A stretch of DNA of 64,000 bases. Origin: Jeongeupia sp. HS-3 (GTDB lineage: Bacteria > Pseudomonadota > Gammaproteobacteria > Burkholderiales > Chitinibacteraceae). The stretch's first letter is position 1; the number at the start of each line of letters is the position of its first letter. Shown one piece after another: positions 18,118 through 30,810 of the stretch. The notes beneath the pieces are model-generated. The model was not told the DNA's origin. It saw nothing but the letters and a program-made list of their open reading frames with translations, and ran no database searches. Made by a program: the position numbers and the translations under genes. Where the stretch lies: NCBI RefSeq assembly GCF_015140455.1, contig NZ_AP024094.1, positions 2,666,001 through 2,730,000 of the forward strand, given 5' to 3'.

Positions 18118-19026
18118 ATGTCTGCCTTGCCCCGTTTCGTCGTCTTCGGCGAAGCCCTCACCGACTTCATCCGCCAGGACGACACGCACTGGCTCGCCCA
18201 ACCGGGTGGCGCCTGCTGGAACGTCGCCCGCGTCGCCAGCCGCCTCGGCATCCCCACCGGCTACGGCGGCGCGCTGAGCACCGATGTATTCGGCGACGAA
18301 CTGGCACGGCTCTCCGCCGAGGCCAGGCTGGATGCGCGTTTCATCCAGCGCACCGACGCCGCGCCACTGCTGGCAATGGTGCCGTCGACCCGGCCGCCGC
18401 AGTACTTCTTCGTCGGAGAATCCGATCTTGCCTTCGATCCGCAAGCACTGCCGGCCGGCTGGCTGGCTAGCGCCGAGATCGTCCAGTTCGGCTGCATCAG
18501 CCTCGCGCGCCCACCGCTGGCCGAGCGCCTCGTCGAGATCGCCCGCCAAGCCTTCGCGGCCGGCAAGCGCATCGCCTTCGACCCGAACTGGCGCGAACCG
18601 ATGAACGCACCGCACTACGCCGAGACCTTCCGCACTCTCGCCGCGCTGGCAAGCTATATCAAGGTGTCCGACGAAGACCTCGGCCAGCTGTTCCCGGGCT
18701 CAAACCCGGATCAGGCGCTCGCCAGCCTGCGCACGCTCGCGCCGCACGCCGAGATCCTGCTGACCCGCGGCGCCGATGGCATGCGCTGGCTGCACGGCGA
18801 TACGGTGATCGACCAGCCGGTGTTCAAGGTGCAGGTGATCGACACCGTCGGCTGCGGCGACGCCAGTATGGGCGGCTGGATGGCCAGCGTGCTGCACGCG
18901 CCCGGTGCGCCGGTCGCCACCCACCTGCGCCACGCCGCCGCCGCCGCCGCGCTGGCGGCCAGCCACGCCGGCGCATACGCGGCGACGTGGGATGAGGTCG
19001 AAGCACTGACCGCCGCCTCGGCCTGA
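18118..19026 (+). CDS. PfkB-family sugar kinase, probable fructokinase
   Basis: A 302-residue ribokinase-like kinase. The N-terminus FVVFGEALTDFI, the substrate segment QPGGACWNVA, and the anion-hole motif DTVGCGDASMGG near residue 242 (catalytic Asp in GCGD) are in place. The N-terminal GEALTD pattern is typical of fructokinases rather than ribokinase. The usual Ala/Gly in DTVGAGD is Cys here. It is cytoplasmic, probably phosphorylating fructose. No transporter or sugar regulator is adjacent, so the substrate is not confirmed by context. ATG 18118 was chosen because it begins the family N-terminus. Confidence 0.85.
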   Translation: MSALPRFVVFGEALTDFIRQDDTHWLAQPGGACWNVARVASRLGIPTGYGGALSTDVFGDELARLSAEARLDARFIQRTDAAPLLAMVPSTRPPQYFFVGESDLAFDPQALPAGWLASAEIVQFGCISLARPPLAERLVEIARQAFAAGKRIAFDPNWREPMNAPHYAETFRTLAALASYIKVSDEDLGQLFPGSNPDQALASLRTLAPHAEILLTRGADGMRWLHGDTVIDQPVFKVQVIDTVGCGDASMGGWMASVLHAPGAPVATHLRHAAAAAALAASHAGAYAATWDEVEALTAASA

Positions 19027-19040
19027 GCATGCTGAAAACA

Positions 19041-19067
19041 AAAAAGGAGCCGGCGGCTCCTTTTTTT
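19041..19067. terminator. Bidirectional terminator between the fructokinase gene and ychF
   Basis: AAAAAGGAGCC and GGCTCCTTTTTTT form a symmetrical hairpin with A and T tracts on both sides. It sits between the convergent ends of the sugar kinase gene (+) and ychF (-). Confidence 0.9.
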
Positions 19068-19085
19068 CAATCTCGATTCACGCGC

Positions 19086-20177
19086 TTAAACGTTGAACAG
19101 GAAATTCAGCACGTCGCCGTCCTTGACGACGTAGTCCTTGCCCTCGGCGCGCATCTTGCCGGCTTCCTTGGCGCCCTGTTCACCCTTGTACTGGATGAAA
19201 TCGGCAAACGAGATCGTCTGCGCGCGGATGAAACCGCGCTCGAAGTCGGTATGGATCACGCCGGCGGCTTGCGGTGCGGTGTTGCCGATATGGATGGTCC
19301 AGGCGCGGACTTCCTTCACCCCGGCGGTGAAGTAGGTTTGCAGACCCAACAGTTGGTAGGCGGCGCGGATCAGCCGGTTCAGGCCCGGTTCGCTCTGGCC
19401 GAGTTCGGCGAGGAATTCGGCCTTGTCGGCGTCATCGAGTTCGGCGATTTCCGATTCGATCGCGGCGCAGACAGCGACCACCGGCGCACCTTCGGCCTCG
19501 GCATGCGCACGCACCTTGTCGAGCAGCGGGTTGTTCTCGAAACCGTCCTCGGCCACGTTGGCAACGTACATCGCCGGCTTGATCGTCAGCAGGCACAGCG
19601 TCTTGATCGCGAGCTTTTCGTCGTCGCTCAGGCCGGCCGAGCGTGCCGGCTTGCCTTCGTTCAGGTGCGGCTGTAGCTTTTCCAGCACCTTGATCAGCGC
19701 GATTGCATCCTTGTCACCGCTCTTGGCCTTCTTGCCTTCGCGCTGCATCGCCTTCTCGACCGCAGTCAGGTCGGCCAGCGCCAGTTCGGTGCCGATGACG
19801 ATGATGTCGTCGATCGGATCAATGCGGCCGGCGACGTGAACGATGTTGTCGTTCTCGAAGCAGCGCACCACGTTGACGATGGCATCGGTCTCGCGAATGT
19901 TGGCGAGAAACTGGTTGCCCAGACCTTCGCCCTTCGAGGCGCCGGCGACCAGGCCGGCGATATCGACGAATTCGACGATGGCCGGGACGATCTTTTGCGG
20001 ATTGATGATGCCGGCCAGATCGCCGAGGCGCGAATCGGGCACTTCAACGATGCCGACGTTCGGCTCGATGGTGCAGAACGGGTAATTGGCGGCTTCGATG
20101 CCGGCCTTGGTCAGTGCATTGAAAAGCGTCGACTTGCCGACATTGGGCAGGCCGACAATGCCGCATTGCAGGCTCAT
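19086..20177 (-). CDS. ychF: Ribosome-binding ATPase YchF
   Basis: A 363-residue Obg-related P-loop NTPase of the exact family length. The N-terminus is [22 protein letters not shown] (P-loop at residues 9-17), followed by [21 protein letters not shown] (G3 region) and a C-terminal TGS-like domain ending DVLNFLFNV. The G4 motif is the ATP-preferring type. YchF/OLA1 hydrolyses ATP on the ribosome. The start is at Met 20177; the 24 codons upstream have no family match. Confidence 0.96.
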   Translation of the reverse strand: MSLQCGIVGLPNVGKSTLFNALTKAGIEAANYPFCTIEPNVGIVEVPDSRLGDLAGIINPQKIVPAIVEFVDIAGLVAGASKGEGLGNQFLANIRETDAIVNVVRCFENDNIVHVAGRIDPIDDIIVIGTELALADLTAVEKAMQREGKKAKSGDKDAIALIKVLEKLQPHLNEGKPARSAGLSDDEKLAIKTLCLLTIKPAMYVANVAEDGFENNPLLDKVRAHAEAEGAPVVAVCAAIESEIAELDDADKAEFLAELGQSEPGLNRLIRAAYQLLGLQTYFTAGVKEVRAWTIHIGNTAPQAAGVIHTDFERGFIRAQTISFADFIQYKGEQGAKEAGKMRAEGKDYVVKDGDVLNFLFNV

Positions 20178-20379
20178 CGGGAAAAATCCTTGATCAATCA
20201 AACCCCTGCACGAATGGCAAAAGGTCGGGAAAAACGCCGATTGTAGCATTTCCGGCTGTCATTCCCGCTGGTAACAAGGCAGCCCCTGGCCTCCCGGACG
20301 GAATGCAATCGGCATGAGCGCTCGATTTCAAAGCGGCGAGCGATTAACCTGAAAACTGTTCCTGTCTGGAGTATTGCCG

Positions 20380-21294
20380 ATGTGGCAGCGAGTTCATGCG
20401 CTGTACCTGCTCATCCGGCGCGTGATCGAAAAAACCGTGGACGGCTTTTTCGACGACGAGCTGATGACCCGCGCTGCCGCGCTGGCTTTCTATTCGGCGC
20501 TGTCATTCGCACCGCTGCTGGTGCTGCTGCTGTGGGTGGTCGCCTCGCTCAGCCCCGACTATCAGGGGCGCTTGATCGGCGGACTCAACGAAATGGTCGG
20601 GCCCAAAGCCGCCGATGCCGTCGCCATGGTGATTCACAATGCCAGCAGCCGTCCCAATGTCGGCAATCTGGCCGGACTCATCGGCCTCGGGATTACGCTG
20701 ATCGGTGCATCGGCAGTGTTCGCGCAACTGCAGGGTGCGCTGAATCGCGTCTGGGGGCTGCGCGCCAAGCCCGGCGGCGCGGTGCTCGGCTGGCTGCGAT
20801 CACGGCTGAACGCACTCGGGCTATTGCTGGCGGTTGCCTTCCTGCTGGTGATCTCGTTCACCGCCAGCACCCTGATCCGGCTGTTCGTGCCGGGCGACAC
20901 CGTGATCTGGCAGGTGATCGAGATGGCGGTCTCGACCGCGGTCTTCATCTTCGTGTTTGCCGCGATCTACAAGATCCTGCCCGACGCGCAAATCGCCTGG
21001 CGCGATGCACTCATCGGGGCACTGCTGACCGACGTGCTGTTCCTGCTCGGCAAGATCGCCATCGGCGTCTATATCGCCAACAGCGATATCGGCGGCGCCT
21101 ATGGGCCGGCGGGCAGCGTTGTGGTGCTGCTGGTGTGGGTGTACTACTCGGCGCTGATCCTGCTGCTCGGCGCCGAACTCACCGAGGCCGTCGCCGAGGC
21201 ACGCGGCGCGCCGATCAAACCCAGTCTGTACGCCGAGCCGATTCGGCCGCGACACCACAAGGCGGCGCAAGATAGCTCGCCGCCCGCCGCTTGA
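20380..21294 (+). CDS. YihY/virulence factor BrkB family membrane protein
   Basis: A protein of 304 residues with six predicted transmembrane helices and the YihY signature near the N-terminus (ELMTRAAALAFYSALSFAPLL). Later helices include LAGLIGLGITLIGASAVFAQ with LNRVWGLR and a C-terminal VVVLLVWVYYSALILLLGAEL. The family is annotated as virulence factor BrkB or RNase BN by history; the nuclease claim was later withdrawn and the function is unknown. ATG 20380 has GGAG 8 bases upstream; a TTG two codons earlier is less likely. It is divergent from ychF across about 200 bases. Confidence 0.9.
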   Translation: MWQRVHALYLLIRRVIEKTVDGFFDDELMTRAAALAFYSALSFAPLLVLLLWVVASLSPDYQGRLIGGLNEMVGPKAADAVAMVIHNASSRPNVGNLAGLIGLGITLIGASAVFAQLQGALNRVWGLRAKPGGAVLGWLRSRLNALGLLLAVAFLLVISFTASTLIRLFVPGDTVIWQVIEMAVSTAVFIFVFAAIYKILPDAQIAWRDALIGALLTDVLFLLGKIAIGVYIANSDIGGAYGPAGSVVVLLVWVYYSALILLLGAELTEAVAEARGAPIKPSLYAEPIRPRHHKAAQDSSPPAA

Positions 21295-22668
21295 TTATTT
21301 CTTGAGCTTTTCCGGACGTTCCCAGCCGGCAATCGTCACCTGCCTGGCCCGCGCCACCGTCAGCTCGCCAGCCGGCGCATTCTTGCCAATGACCGAGCCT
21401 GCGCCGGTGGTCGCGCGTGCGCCGATGGTCACCGGGGCAACCAGGCAGTTGTTTGAACCGATGCGCGCCTCGTCCTCGATCACGGTGCGGAATTTGTTCA
21501 CGCCGTCGTAATTGCAGGTGATGGTGCCGGCGCCGACATTGACGTCGCGACCGATGGTGGTGTCGCCGATATAGCTGAGGTGGTTGACCTTGGAGCCGAC
21601 GCCGATCAGCGATTTCTTCACCTCGACGAAATTGCCCACGTGCACATGTTCGGCCAGCTCGGCCTCCGGGCGTAGCCTTGCATACGGGCCGATCAGGCTG
21701 CCGGCGCCGATCACCGCACCCTCGATGTGGCAGAACGGATGGATCACCGCACCGTCAGCGATGGTGACGTTCTTCAGCACGCAATTGGCGCCGATGCTGA
21801 CATCATGGCCGAGAACGACCTTGCCCTCGAACACGCAGTTCACGTCGACGATCACGTCCATGCCGTGGGTCAAGGTACCCCGCAGATCGAAGCGCGCCGG
21901 ATCGCGCAGCGTGATGCCGCCGGCGAGCAGCGCACTGGCCTGCTGCTGCTGATAAATCCGTTCCAGCGCCGCCAGTTGCACCTTGTTGTTGATGCCCTCG
22001 GCCTCCCAGTGGTCTTGCGGATGCACCGTCGCCACGGCGATGCCGTCACGCACCGCCAGCGCCACCAGATCGGTCGCGTAGTACTCGCCCTGGGCGTTGT
22101 CGTTCTTCAATTCGGACAGCCATCCGGCCAAGCGCTCGGTCGGCAGCGCCAGAATGCCAGTATTCATTTCACGAATCGCCGCCTGTGCCGGCGTCGCATC
22201 CTTCTGTTCGACAATCGCCTGCACTTCACCGGCACCGTTGCGCACGATGCGGCCGTAGCCGGTGGCATCGTCGAGCACATCGGTGAGGATGCCGAACTTG
22301 CCACCTTCCACCGCCGCCAGCAGCGCTTGCAGGGTGGCTAAGCGGGTCAGCGGCACGTCGCCATAGAGCATCAGCGTCACTCCGCCTTCCAGCTGCGGCA
22401 ACGCCTGCGCCAGCGCGTGGCCGGTACCCAGCTGCTGCGCCTGATGCGCCCAGGCCAGATCGGTCTGGCCGGCGAACGCGCTCTGAACCAGCTCACCACC
22501 GTGGCCGTGCACCACCACCAGCTTGGCAGGCCCGAGCGCGCGAGCGGTGTCTATCACATGGCCGACCAGCGGTTTGCCAGCGATCTGGTGCAGCACCTTG
22601 GGCAGCTTCGAGTACATGCGTTTGCCCTGACCGGCGGCAAGGACAACGACGTTGAGCGGGTGAGTCAT
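21295..22668 (-). CDS. glmU: Bifunctional GlcNAc-1-P uridyltransferase / GlcN-1-P acetyltransferase
   Basis: A 457-residue GlmU. The N-terminal nucleotidyltransferase domain has VLAAGQGKRMYSKLPKVLH and the Asp metal site in LMLYGDVPLT. The C-terminal left-handed beta-helix has hexapeptide repeats (from about residue 250) with the acetyltransferase His and Tyr-rich segment (YDGVNKF preceded by AGTITCN). It makes UDP-GlcNAc for peptidoglycan and LPS. It lies downstream of atpC in the same direction, a common arrangement, but a strong terminator separates them and a TACAAT box lies in the gap. Confidence 0.97.
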   Translation of the reverse strand: MTHPLNVVVLAAGQGKRMYSKLPKVLHQIAGKPLVGHVIDTARALGPAKLVVVHGHGGELVQSAFAGQTDLAWAHQAQQLGTGHALAQALPQLEGGVTLMLYGDVPLTRLATLQALLAAVEGGKFGILTDVLDDATGYGRIVRNGAGEVQAIVEQKDATPAQAAIREMNTGILALPTERLAGWLSELKNDNAQGEYYATDLVALAVRDGIAVATVHPQDHWEAEGINNKVQLAALERIYQQQQASALLAGGITLRDPARFDLRGTLTHGMDVIVDVNCVFEGKVVLGHDVSIGANCVLKNVTIADGAVIHPFCHIEGAVIGAGSLIGPYARLRPEAELAEHVHVGNFVEVKKSLIGVGSKVNHLSYIGDTTIGRDVNVGAGTITCNYDGVNKFRTVIEDEARIGSNNCLVAPVTIGARATTGAGSVIGKNAPAGELTVARARQVTIAGWERPEKLKK

Positions 22669-22701
22669 GGAATTCCTGAATCGACGAGAAAGAATAGTCG
22701 C

Positions 22702-22707
22702 ATTGTA
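22702..22707 (-). promoter_or_regulatory. Possible -10 box for glmU
   Basis: TACAAT on the minus strand, 34 bases before the glmU start and downstream of the atpC terminator. No good -35 is seen at 16-18 bases. Included because glmU needs a promoter if the terminator works. Confidence 0.35.
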
Positions 22708-22769
22708 GCGCCGACATGTGACCTGGCGGTATCGGGTTTACACCGGGCCATCCGCCAGATCGGCGCGCA

Positions 22770-22807
22770 GAAAAAGAAAAACCCCGGCCAGAAGACCGGG
22801 GTTTTTG
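22770..22807 (-). terminator. Intrinsic terminator of the atp operon
   Basis: A 10-bp stem (AAAACCCCGG 22777-22786 with CCGGGGTTTT 22796-22805) begins 16 bases after the atpC stop. On the minus strand it is followed by TTTTTCTTTTT. Confidence 0.92.
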
Positions 22808-22822
22808 AGGCGCTTGGGACGC

Positions 22823-23251
22823 TTAGTGGCCGCGCTTTTTGAGCTTTTCGAGCACCGCGAGCTTCGCGACGGCTTCGAACAGTTCAGCCTGCGCCATGGC
22901 GAAGTCCACCGAGCCGGTTTTGCCCTTGAGGGCTTCTTCGGCACGGCGTTTGGCTTCCAGAGCCTTAGCTTCGTCAATGTCGGCACCGCGAATAGCGGTA
23001 TCGGCCAGCACCGTCACTACGTGCGGTTGCACTTCAAGCAGCCCGCCCGAGACGTACAGGATCACGTCCGGTTCGTTCGAGTTGGCTGGCTTGATCCGCA
23101 GCGCACCCGGGCGAACCCGGGTCAGCAGCGGGGCGTGCCGCGGCAGGATACCGATCTCGCCCTTGTCGGCAGGCGCGGAGATGAACTCGGCGGTACCGGA
23201 GTAGATCAGTTCCTCGGCGCTTACCACATCCACGTGCATGGTCATGGCCAT
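22823..23251 (-). CDS. atpC: F1F0 ATP synthase epsilon subunit
   Basis: A 142-residue epsilon subunit. The N-terminal beta-sandwich starts [20 protein letters not shown] and contains [14 protein letters not shown]. The C-terminal two-helix domain, which can inhibit the enzyme, follows ([18 protein letters not shown]). It is the last gene of the atp operon, 11 bases after atpD. Confidence 0.96.
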   Translation of the reverse strand: MAMTMHVDVVSAEELIYSGTAEFISAPADKGEIGILPRHAPLLTRVRPGALRIKPANSNEPDVILYVSGGLLEVQPHVVTVLADTAIRGADIDEAKALEAKRRAEEALKGKTGSVDFAMAQAELFEAVAKLAVLEKLKKRGH

Positions 23252-23262
23252 CGGCTATCCCC

Positions 23263-24681
<1,419 letters not shown>

Positions 24682-25551
24682 TTAAACCGCTGCAGCGCCG
24701 CCGCAGATTTCCGAAAGTTCTTTCGTAATCGCCGCTTGACGCGTCTTGTTGTACAGCAGTTGCAGATTGCCGATCACCTGGTCGGCGTTGTCGGTGGCCG
24801 CCTTCATCGCCACCATCCGCGCTGCCTGCTCGCTGGCCATGTTCTCGGCCACAGCCTGGTACACCAGTGCTTCGAGGTAACGGATCATCAGATCGTCAAT
24901 GACGGTCTTGGCATCCGGCTCGTACAGGTATTCCCAGTTGTAACCGTGGTCCGGCTGGCCGATGGCCTCACCGGACAGCGGCAGCAGCTGCTCGACAGTC
25001 GGCTCCTGCTTCATGGTGTTGACGAACTTGGTGTAGACGAGGCGAACCTCGTCCACTTCACCCGCCACATAAGCGTCGACCATGACCTTGATCGGTCCGA
25101 TCAGCTGCTCGACATGTGGCGTGTCGCCCAAACCCACAACGTGCGAAATCACTTTCGCGCCGTTGCGGTTCATGAAGCCAAAGCCTTTATTGCCAATGGC
25201 GGTGACGGCGATTTCCACACCCTTCTGGTGCAATTCCTTCATCGCATTCAGCGTCTGGCGCAGTGCGTTGGTGTTCAGACCACCGCACAAGCCCTTGTCC
25301 GACGTGACGACGATGAAACCCACCCGCTTGACGGTGTCGCGCGGCTGAAGGAAAGGATGCGCGTAGTCCACCAGCGCAGCGCTCAGGTGGGCCGTGACCT
25401 TGCGGATTTTTTCACCGTAAGGCCGGGCACCACGCATGCGCTCCTGCGCACGGCGCATCTTGGACGTCGCCACCATTTCCATGGCGCGGGTGATCTTCTG
25501 CGTGTTTTTGACGCTCTTGATCTTGGTCCGGATCTCTTTACCGCCTGCCAT
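24682..25551 (-). CDS. atpG: F1F0 ATP synthase gamma subunit
   Basis: A 289-residue gamma subunit, the rotor shaft. The N-terminal helix has [22 protein letters not shown]-like character, [12 protein letters not shown] lies near residue 80, and the C-terminal helix includes [13 protein letters not shown] and [15 protein letters not shown]. The order atpA-atpG-atpD is the usual one. Confidence 0.97.
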   Translation of the reverse strand: MAGGKEIRTKIKSVKNTQKITRAMEMVATSKMRRAQERMRGARPYGEKIRKVTAHLSAALVDYAHPFLQPRDTVKRVGFIVVTSDKGLCGGLNTNALRQTLNAMKELHQKGVEIAVTAIGNKGFGFMNRNGAKVISHVVGLGDTPHVEQLIGPIKVMVDAYVAGEVDEVRLVYTKFVNTMKQEPTVEQLLPLSGEAIGQPDHGYNWEYLYEPDAKTVIDDLMIRYLEALVYQAVAENMASEQAARMVAMKAATDNADQVIGNLQLLYNKTRQAAITKELSEICGGAAAV

Positions 25552-25580
25552 GATTCGATTCCTCTTTAATCAGTTTCGAA

Positions 25581-27122
25581 TCAGAAGGCGTTGCCGGCCT
25601 TGAAGCTTGCCGCGGCCTTGAGGATGGTCGCCTCGTCGTCTTCGGAAAGGTTGCCCTTTTCATCGACGCGAGCGAGTGCCTCGGCTGCGTTGGCCTTCAG
25701 GTACGACAGGAAAGCGGCTTCAAAAGCAAGCGCACGGTCGACCTTGACGTCGTCGTACACACCCTTGTTGATCAGGAGCAGGGTCACGCCAAGCTCACCG
25801 ACCTTGAGCGGGCTGTACTGCGCCTGCTTCATCAGTTCGGTGACCATCTTGCCGCGCTCGAGCTGCTTGCGGGTGGCTTCGTCCAGATCGGAAGCGAACT
25901 GCGCGAACGCAGCCAGTTCACGGTACTGGGCCAGCGCCAGACGCACACCGCCGCCGAGCTTCTTGATGACCTTGGTCTGAGCCGCACCACCGACGCGCGA
26001 TACCGAGATACCGGCGTTCATGGCCGGGCGGATACCTGCGTTGAAGAGGTCCGATTCCAGGAAGATCTGGCCGTCGGTAATCGAGATCACGTTGGTCGGC
26101 ACGAAAGCCGACACGTCGCCTGCCTGGGTTTCGATGATAGGCAGCGCGGTCAACGAACCGGTCTTGCCCTTCACCGCACCATTGGTGAGCTTCTCGACTT
26201 CATGTGCGTTGATGCGCGAAGCGCGCTCCAGCAGACGCGAGTGGAGATAGAACACGTCGCCCGGATAGGCTTCACGGCCCGGCGGACGGCGCAGCAGCAG
26301 CGAAATCTGGCGATACGCCACGGCTTGCTTGGACAGATCGTCATAAACGATCAGTGCGTCTTCGCCAAGGTCGCGGAAGTATTCGCCCATCGAGCAACCC
26401 GAGTAGGCGGCGATGTATTGCAGCGCGGCCGATTCGGATGCCGCAGCGGCAACGATGATGGTGTGGTCGAGTGCGCCGTGCTCTTCGAGCTTGCGCACCA
26501 CGTTGGCGATCGACGATGCCTTCTGGCCAATGGCAACGTAGATACACGTTACGCCAGTGCCCTTCTGGTTGATGATCGCATCCAGTGCCACCGCGGTCTT
26601 GCCGGTCTGGCGGTCGCCAATGATCAGCTCGCGCTGGCCACGACCGATCGGCACCATGGTGTCGATGGCCTTGAGGCCGGTTTGCAGCGGCTGGTCAACC
26701 GATTGACGCGCGATCACGCCCGGCGCGATCTTTTCGATCGGGCTGGTCAGCGTGGTACCCAGCGGGCCCTTGCCGTCGATCGGCTGGCCGAGCGAGTTCA
26801 CCACGCGGCCAATCAGTTCGCGGCCGACCGGCACTTCGAGAATGCGGCCGGTGCACTTGACTTCGTCGCCTTCGGAGATGTGGGTGTAATCACCCAGCAC
26901 CACGGCGCCGACGGAATCACGCTCAAGGTTGAGCGCCAGACCAAAGGTGTTACCCGGGAATTCCAGCATTTCGCCCTGCATCACCTCGGAGAGGCCGTGC
27001 ACGCGAACGATACCATCGGTGACCGAAACAACCGTACCAGTGGTACGGGCTTCGACGCCTTCCGACAAATTCTGGATCCGGGCTTTAATCAGTTCACTGA
27101 TTTCGGACGGATTGAGTTGCAT
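25581..27122 (-). CDS. atpA: F1F0 ATP synthase alpha subunit
   Basis: A 513-residue alpha subunit. The N-terminus [17 protein letters not shown], the P-loop GDRQTGKTA near residue 170, and the alpha-subunit segment [10 protein letters not shown] are all present. It binds nucleotide at the non-catalytic sites and forms the alpha3beta3 head. It follows atpH with a 10-base gap. Confidence 0.98.
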   Translation of the reverse strand: MQLNPSEISELIKARIQNLSEGVEARTTGTVVSVTDGIVRVHGLSEVMQGEMLEFPGNTFGLALNLERDSVGAVVLGDYTHISEGDEVKCTGRILEVPVGRELIGRVVNSLGQPIDGKGPLGTTLTSPIEKIAPGVIARQSVDQPLQTGLKAIDTMVPIGRGQRELIIGDRQTGKTAVALDAIINQKGTGVTCIYVAIGQKASSIANVVRKLEEHGALDHTIIVAAAASESAALQYIAAYSGCSMGEYFRDLGEDALIVYDDLSKQAVAYRQISLLLRRPPGREAYPGDVFYLHSRLLERASRINAHEVEKLTNGAVKGKTGSLTALPIIETQAGDVSAFVPTNVISITDGQIFLESDLFNAGIRPAMNAGISVSRVGGAAQTKVIKKLGGGVRLALAQYRELAAFAQFASDLDEATRKQLERGKMVTELMKQAQYSPLKVGELGVTLLLINKGVYDDVKVDRALAFEAAFLSYLKANAAEALARVDEKGNLSEDDEATILKAAASFKAGNAF

Positions 27123-27132
27123 TAAAAATCTC

Positions 27133-27669
27133 CTAGCTCTTCAGGCTCGTCGCAAGGGCAGAAAGCTTGCCGGCCACGGACGCATCAATCACCATATCGC
27201 CGACCGTCACTTTGACGCCGCCAATCAAGTCGGGATTGACGCTGACCTTAGCAGCCACCTTGCGTTGCAGGTGGGTTGCCAGCGCGGTCTTGAGCTCGGC
27301 CACTTGCGCATCATCGAGCGGGAAGGCCGACATGATATCGGCCTCAACCTCACCTTCTTCTGCAGCCTTGTAGGTTTCGAACAAAGACGAAATCTGCGGC
27401 AGCACGGTGAAGCGGCGGTTTTCCAGTACGGCGGCAATGAAGTTTTTCACTTCATCGCTGACGTTCCCGCCCAAAAGCTCGGTGAGCAATTGCTGAACCT
27501 GAGCAGCGGAATACTTGGGGTTGGCCGCAACGTCATCGGCGAGCGGATCCTGAGCAATCAGGGACAGCTTGCCGAGCACGTCCGACCACTGATCCAGCGT
27601 ACCAGCGTCTTTCGCGATGCGAAAAACGGCTTCGGCGTAGGGTCGAGCGACGGTGATGAGTTCTGCCAT
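27133..27669 (-). CDS. atpH: F1F0 ATP synthase delta subunit
   Basis: A 178-residue delta subunit (OSCP homologue), which joins F1 to the b-subunit stalk. The N-terminal helical part has [16 protein letters not shown], and the C-terminal signature includes [22 protein letters not shown]. It starts seven bases after the atpF stop. Confidence 0.95.
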   Translation of the reverse strand: MAELITVARPYAEAVFRIAKDAGTLDQWSDVLGKLSLIAQDPLADDVAANPKYSAAQVQQLLTELLGGNVSDEVKNFIAAVLENRRFTVLPQISSLFETYKAAEEGEVEADIMSAFPLDDAQVAELKTALATHLQRKVAAKVSVNPDLIGGVKVTVGDMVIDASVAGKLSALATSLKS

Positions 27670-27676
27670 GGCTGTC

Positions 27677-28147
27677 TTACAGTTCCGCTTTGAGAGTATT
27701 CAACAGCGCGGCGTGCTTGGTCGCGTCGATCTCGGACTTGAGAATCTTCTGCGCACCGGCGACGGCAAGGTCTGCAACCTGCTGACGCAACACTTCCTTG
27801 GCTTGTTGAACCTGCTGTTCGATATCGGCCTGTGCACCCTTGATCAGGCGCTCGCCTTCCAGCTTGGCCGCATCCTTCGCTTCGTCGACGAGTTGCGCAC
27901 TGCGCTTCTCGGCTAGGGCGATGATCTCGCTGGCCTGCTGCTTGGCTTCACGCAGCTTGTCGGCCGATGACTTTTCAGCATTGGCCAGATCCTGCTTGGC
28001 GCGATCTGCTGCCGCCAGGCCATCAGCGATGCGCGTAGCGCGCTCGTCCATCATCCGGGTCAGCGGAGGCCATACGAATTTCATCGTGAACAGGATCAGG
28101 ATCGCAAAAGTGATCATCTGACCCAGCAGGGACATATTGATATCCAC
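27677..28147 (-). CDS. atpF: F1F0 ATP synthase b subunit
   Basis: A 156-residue b subunit with one N-terminal transmembrane helix (MITFAILILFTMKFVWPPL) and a long charged coiled coil that makes the peripheral stalk. This is the length seen in Escherichia coli and other proteobacteria. It lies between atpE and atpH. Confidence 0.96.
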   Translation of the reverse strand: MDINMSLLGQMITFAILILFTMKFVWPPLTRMMDERATRIADGLAAADRAKQDLANAEKSSADKLREAKQQASEIIALAEKRSAQLVDEAKDAAKLEGERLIKGAQADIEQQVQQAKEVLRQQVADLAVAGAQKILKSEIDATKHAALLNTLKAEL

Positions 28148-28187
28148 GCTGAACGTCCTCCAGGGTTAAGTTAAAGCGGGGGCTTGA

Positions 28188-29725
<1,538 letters not shown>

Positions 29726-29749
29726 ATCCACCGCCTGCAAAGCCCCGCG

Positions 29750-29779
29750 ATTATACGGAGCTGCGTTGATACGCGTCAA
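29750..29779 (-). promoter_or_regulatory. Sigma70 promoter of the atp operon
   Basis: On the minus strand TTGACG (29774-29779) and TATAAT (29750-29755) are 18 bases apart, a near-consensus promoter. The expected start point is near 29743, just before atpI. TTGACG is also one arm of a 6-bp inverted repeat (29774-29779 with 29789-29794). Confidence 0.8.
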
Positions 29780-29818
29780 TTTTACCCATTGACGATAAAG
29801 ACATTTATCCACTTTCCC

Positions 29819-29854
29819 GTAGTCAACTACATAAAGTTGCGTGTAGCAAACTAC
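29819..29854. promoter_or_regulatory. Tandem palindromes upstream of the atp promoter
   Basis: Two copies of GTAG-N4-CTAC (29819-29830 with centre TCAA, 29843-29854 with centre CAAA) lie 24 bases apart. They sit 40-75 bases upstream of the -35 box, the position expected of an activator or upstream regulator site. No protein is assigned. Confidence 0.45.
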
Positions 29855-29925
29855 ATCTTCGACCCCTCGCCGCTGTCCGACCTTGATCTAGGGCAGGTTT
29901 GCGGCGCACAGCGCTGGTGCACCCA

Positions 29926-30777
29926 TCAGAAACGCTGCAGCAGCCGATCCAGTTCATCAAGGCTGGTGTAGGCGATGCTGATCCGCCCTGCCCCCTTCTT
30001 GCCCTGACGAATCGATACGCTGGCACCGAGCTTGCCGGCGATCTCCTCCGCCAGCCTTGCTACATCCGGATCCGGGCGGGCCTGCGGCTTGGCCGCAACA
30101 CCGTCCTGCAGTCGTTTCACCAAGGCTTCGGTTTCGCGTACCGACAGGCCCTTGAGAGCGACCGTTTGCGCGGCATCGAGCTGGGTCAGCGTTTCCAGCG
30201 GCAACAACGCCCGCGCGTGGCCCATGTCGATGGCGCCATCGAGCAGCAGTTTTTGTACCGGCTCGGCCAGTTGCAGCAAGCGCAACAGATTGCTCACGGT
30301 GGCGCGCGATTTGCCGACCGCATCGGCTGCCGCCTCGTGGGTCATACCGAACTCATCGATCAACCGCGCCAGGCCCTGCGCCTCCTCGAGCGGATTGAGG
30401 TCTTCGCGCTGGATATTTTCGATCAACGACATCGCGGCGACGGCGTCATCGGCAACGTCGCGAATCAGCGCGGCGATCTCGCTCAAGCCGGCCAGACGGC
30501 AGGCACGCCAGCGGCGCTCGCCAGCGATGATTTCGTAGCGTGGCTCGCCCAGTTCATCGCCGCCGATTGCACGCACCAGCACCGGCTGCATCAGCCCCTG
30601 AGCGCGAATCGACGCGGCCAGCTCAGCCAGCGCCGCATCATCGATGAGCTTGCGCGGCTGATAACGCCCCGGCTGCAGGCTGTCGATCGGCAAGCTGGCG
30701 AGTGATTCGCCAGCGGCCGTGTCGCCCATCAGCGCATCGAGGCCGCGACCGAGGCCCTTGAATTTTTTGCTGACCAT
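29926..30777 (-). CDS. parB: Chromosome-partitioning protein ParB
   Basis: A 283-residue ParB/Spo0J with the N-terminal ParA-interacting segment (KFKGLGRGLDALMGD), the CTP-binding ParB/Srx domain with IAGERRWRACRLAGL, a central helix-turn-helix (EFGMTHEAAADAVGKSRATVSNLLRL), and a short C-terminal dimerisation domain. It binds parS near the origin and spreads as a CTP-dependent clamp. It is downstream of parA in the mnmG-rsmG-parA-parB unit. I found no good parS match in the window by eye. Confidence 0.96.
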   Translation of the reverse strand: MVSKKFKGLGRGLDALMGDTAAGESLASLPIDSLQPGRYQPRKLIDDAALAELAASIRAQGLMQPVLVRAIGGDELGEPRYEIIAGERRWRACRLAGLSEIAALIRDVADDAVAAMSLIENIQREDLNPLEEAQGLARLIDEFGMTHEAAADAVGKSRATVSNLLRLLQLAEPVQKLLLDGAIDMGHARALLPLETLTQLDAAQTVALKGLSVRETEALVKRLQDGVAAKPQARPDPDVARLAEEIAGKLGASVSIRQGKKGAGRISIAYTSLDELDRLLQRF

Positions 30778-30810
30778 TGCGTCCCGTCGGCAGGAAAGAG
30801 AAAGGCGCCC

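Noticed and set aside
29804-29813. DnaA-box-like TTATCCACT in the atp-parB gap
   Set aside because: A single near-match with no cluster of boxes and no AT-rich unwinding region; it also overlaps the atp regulatory region. Not evidence of oriC.
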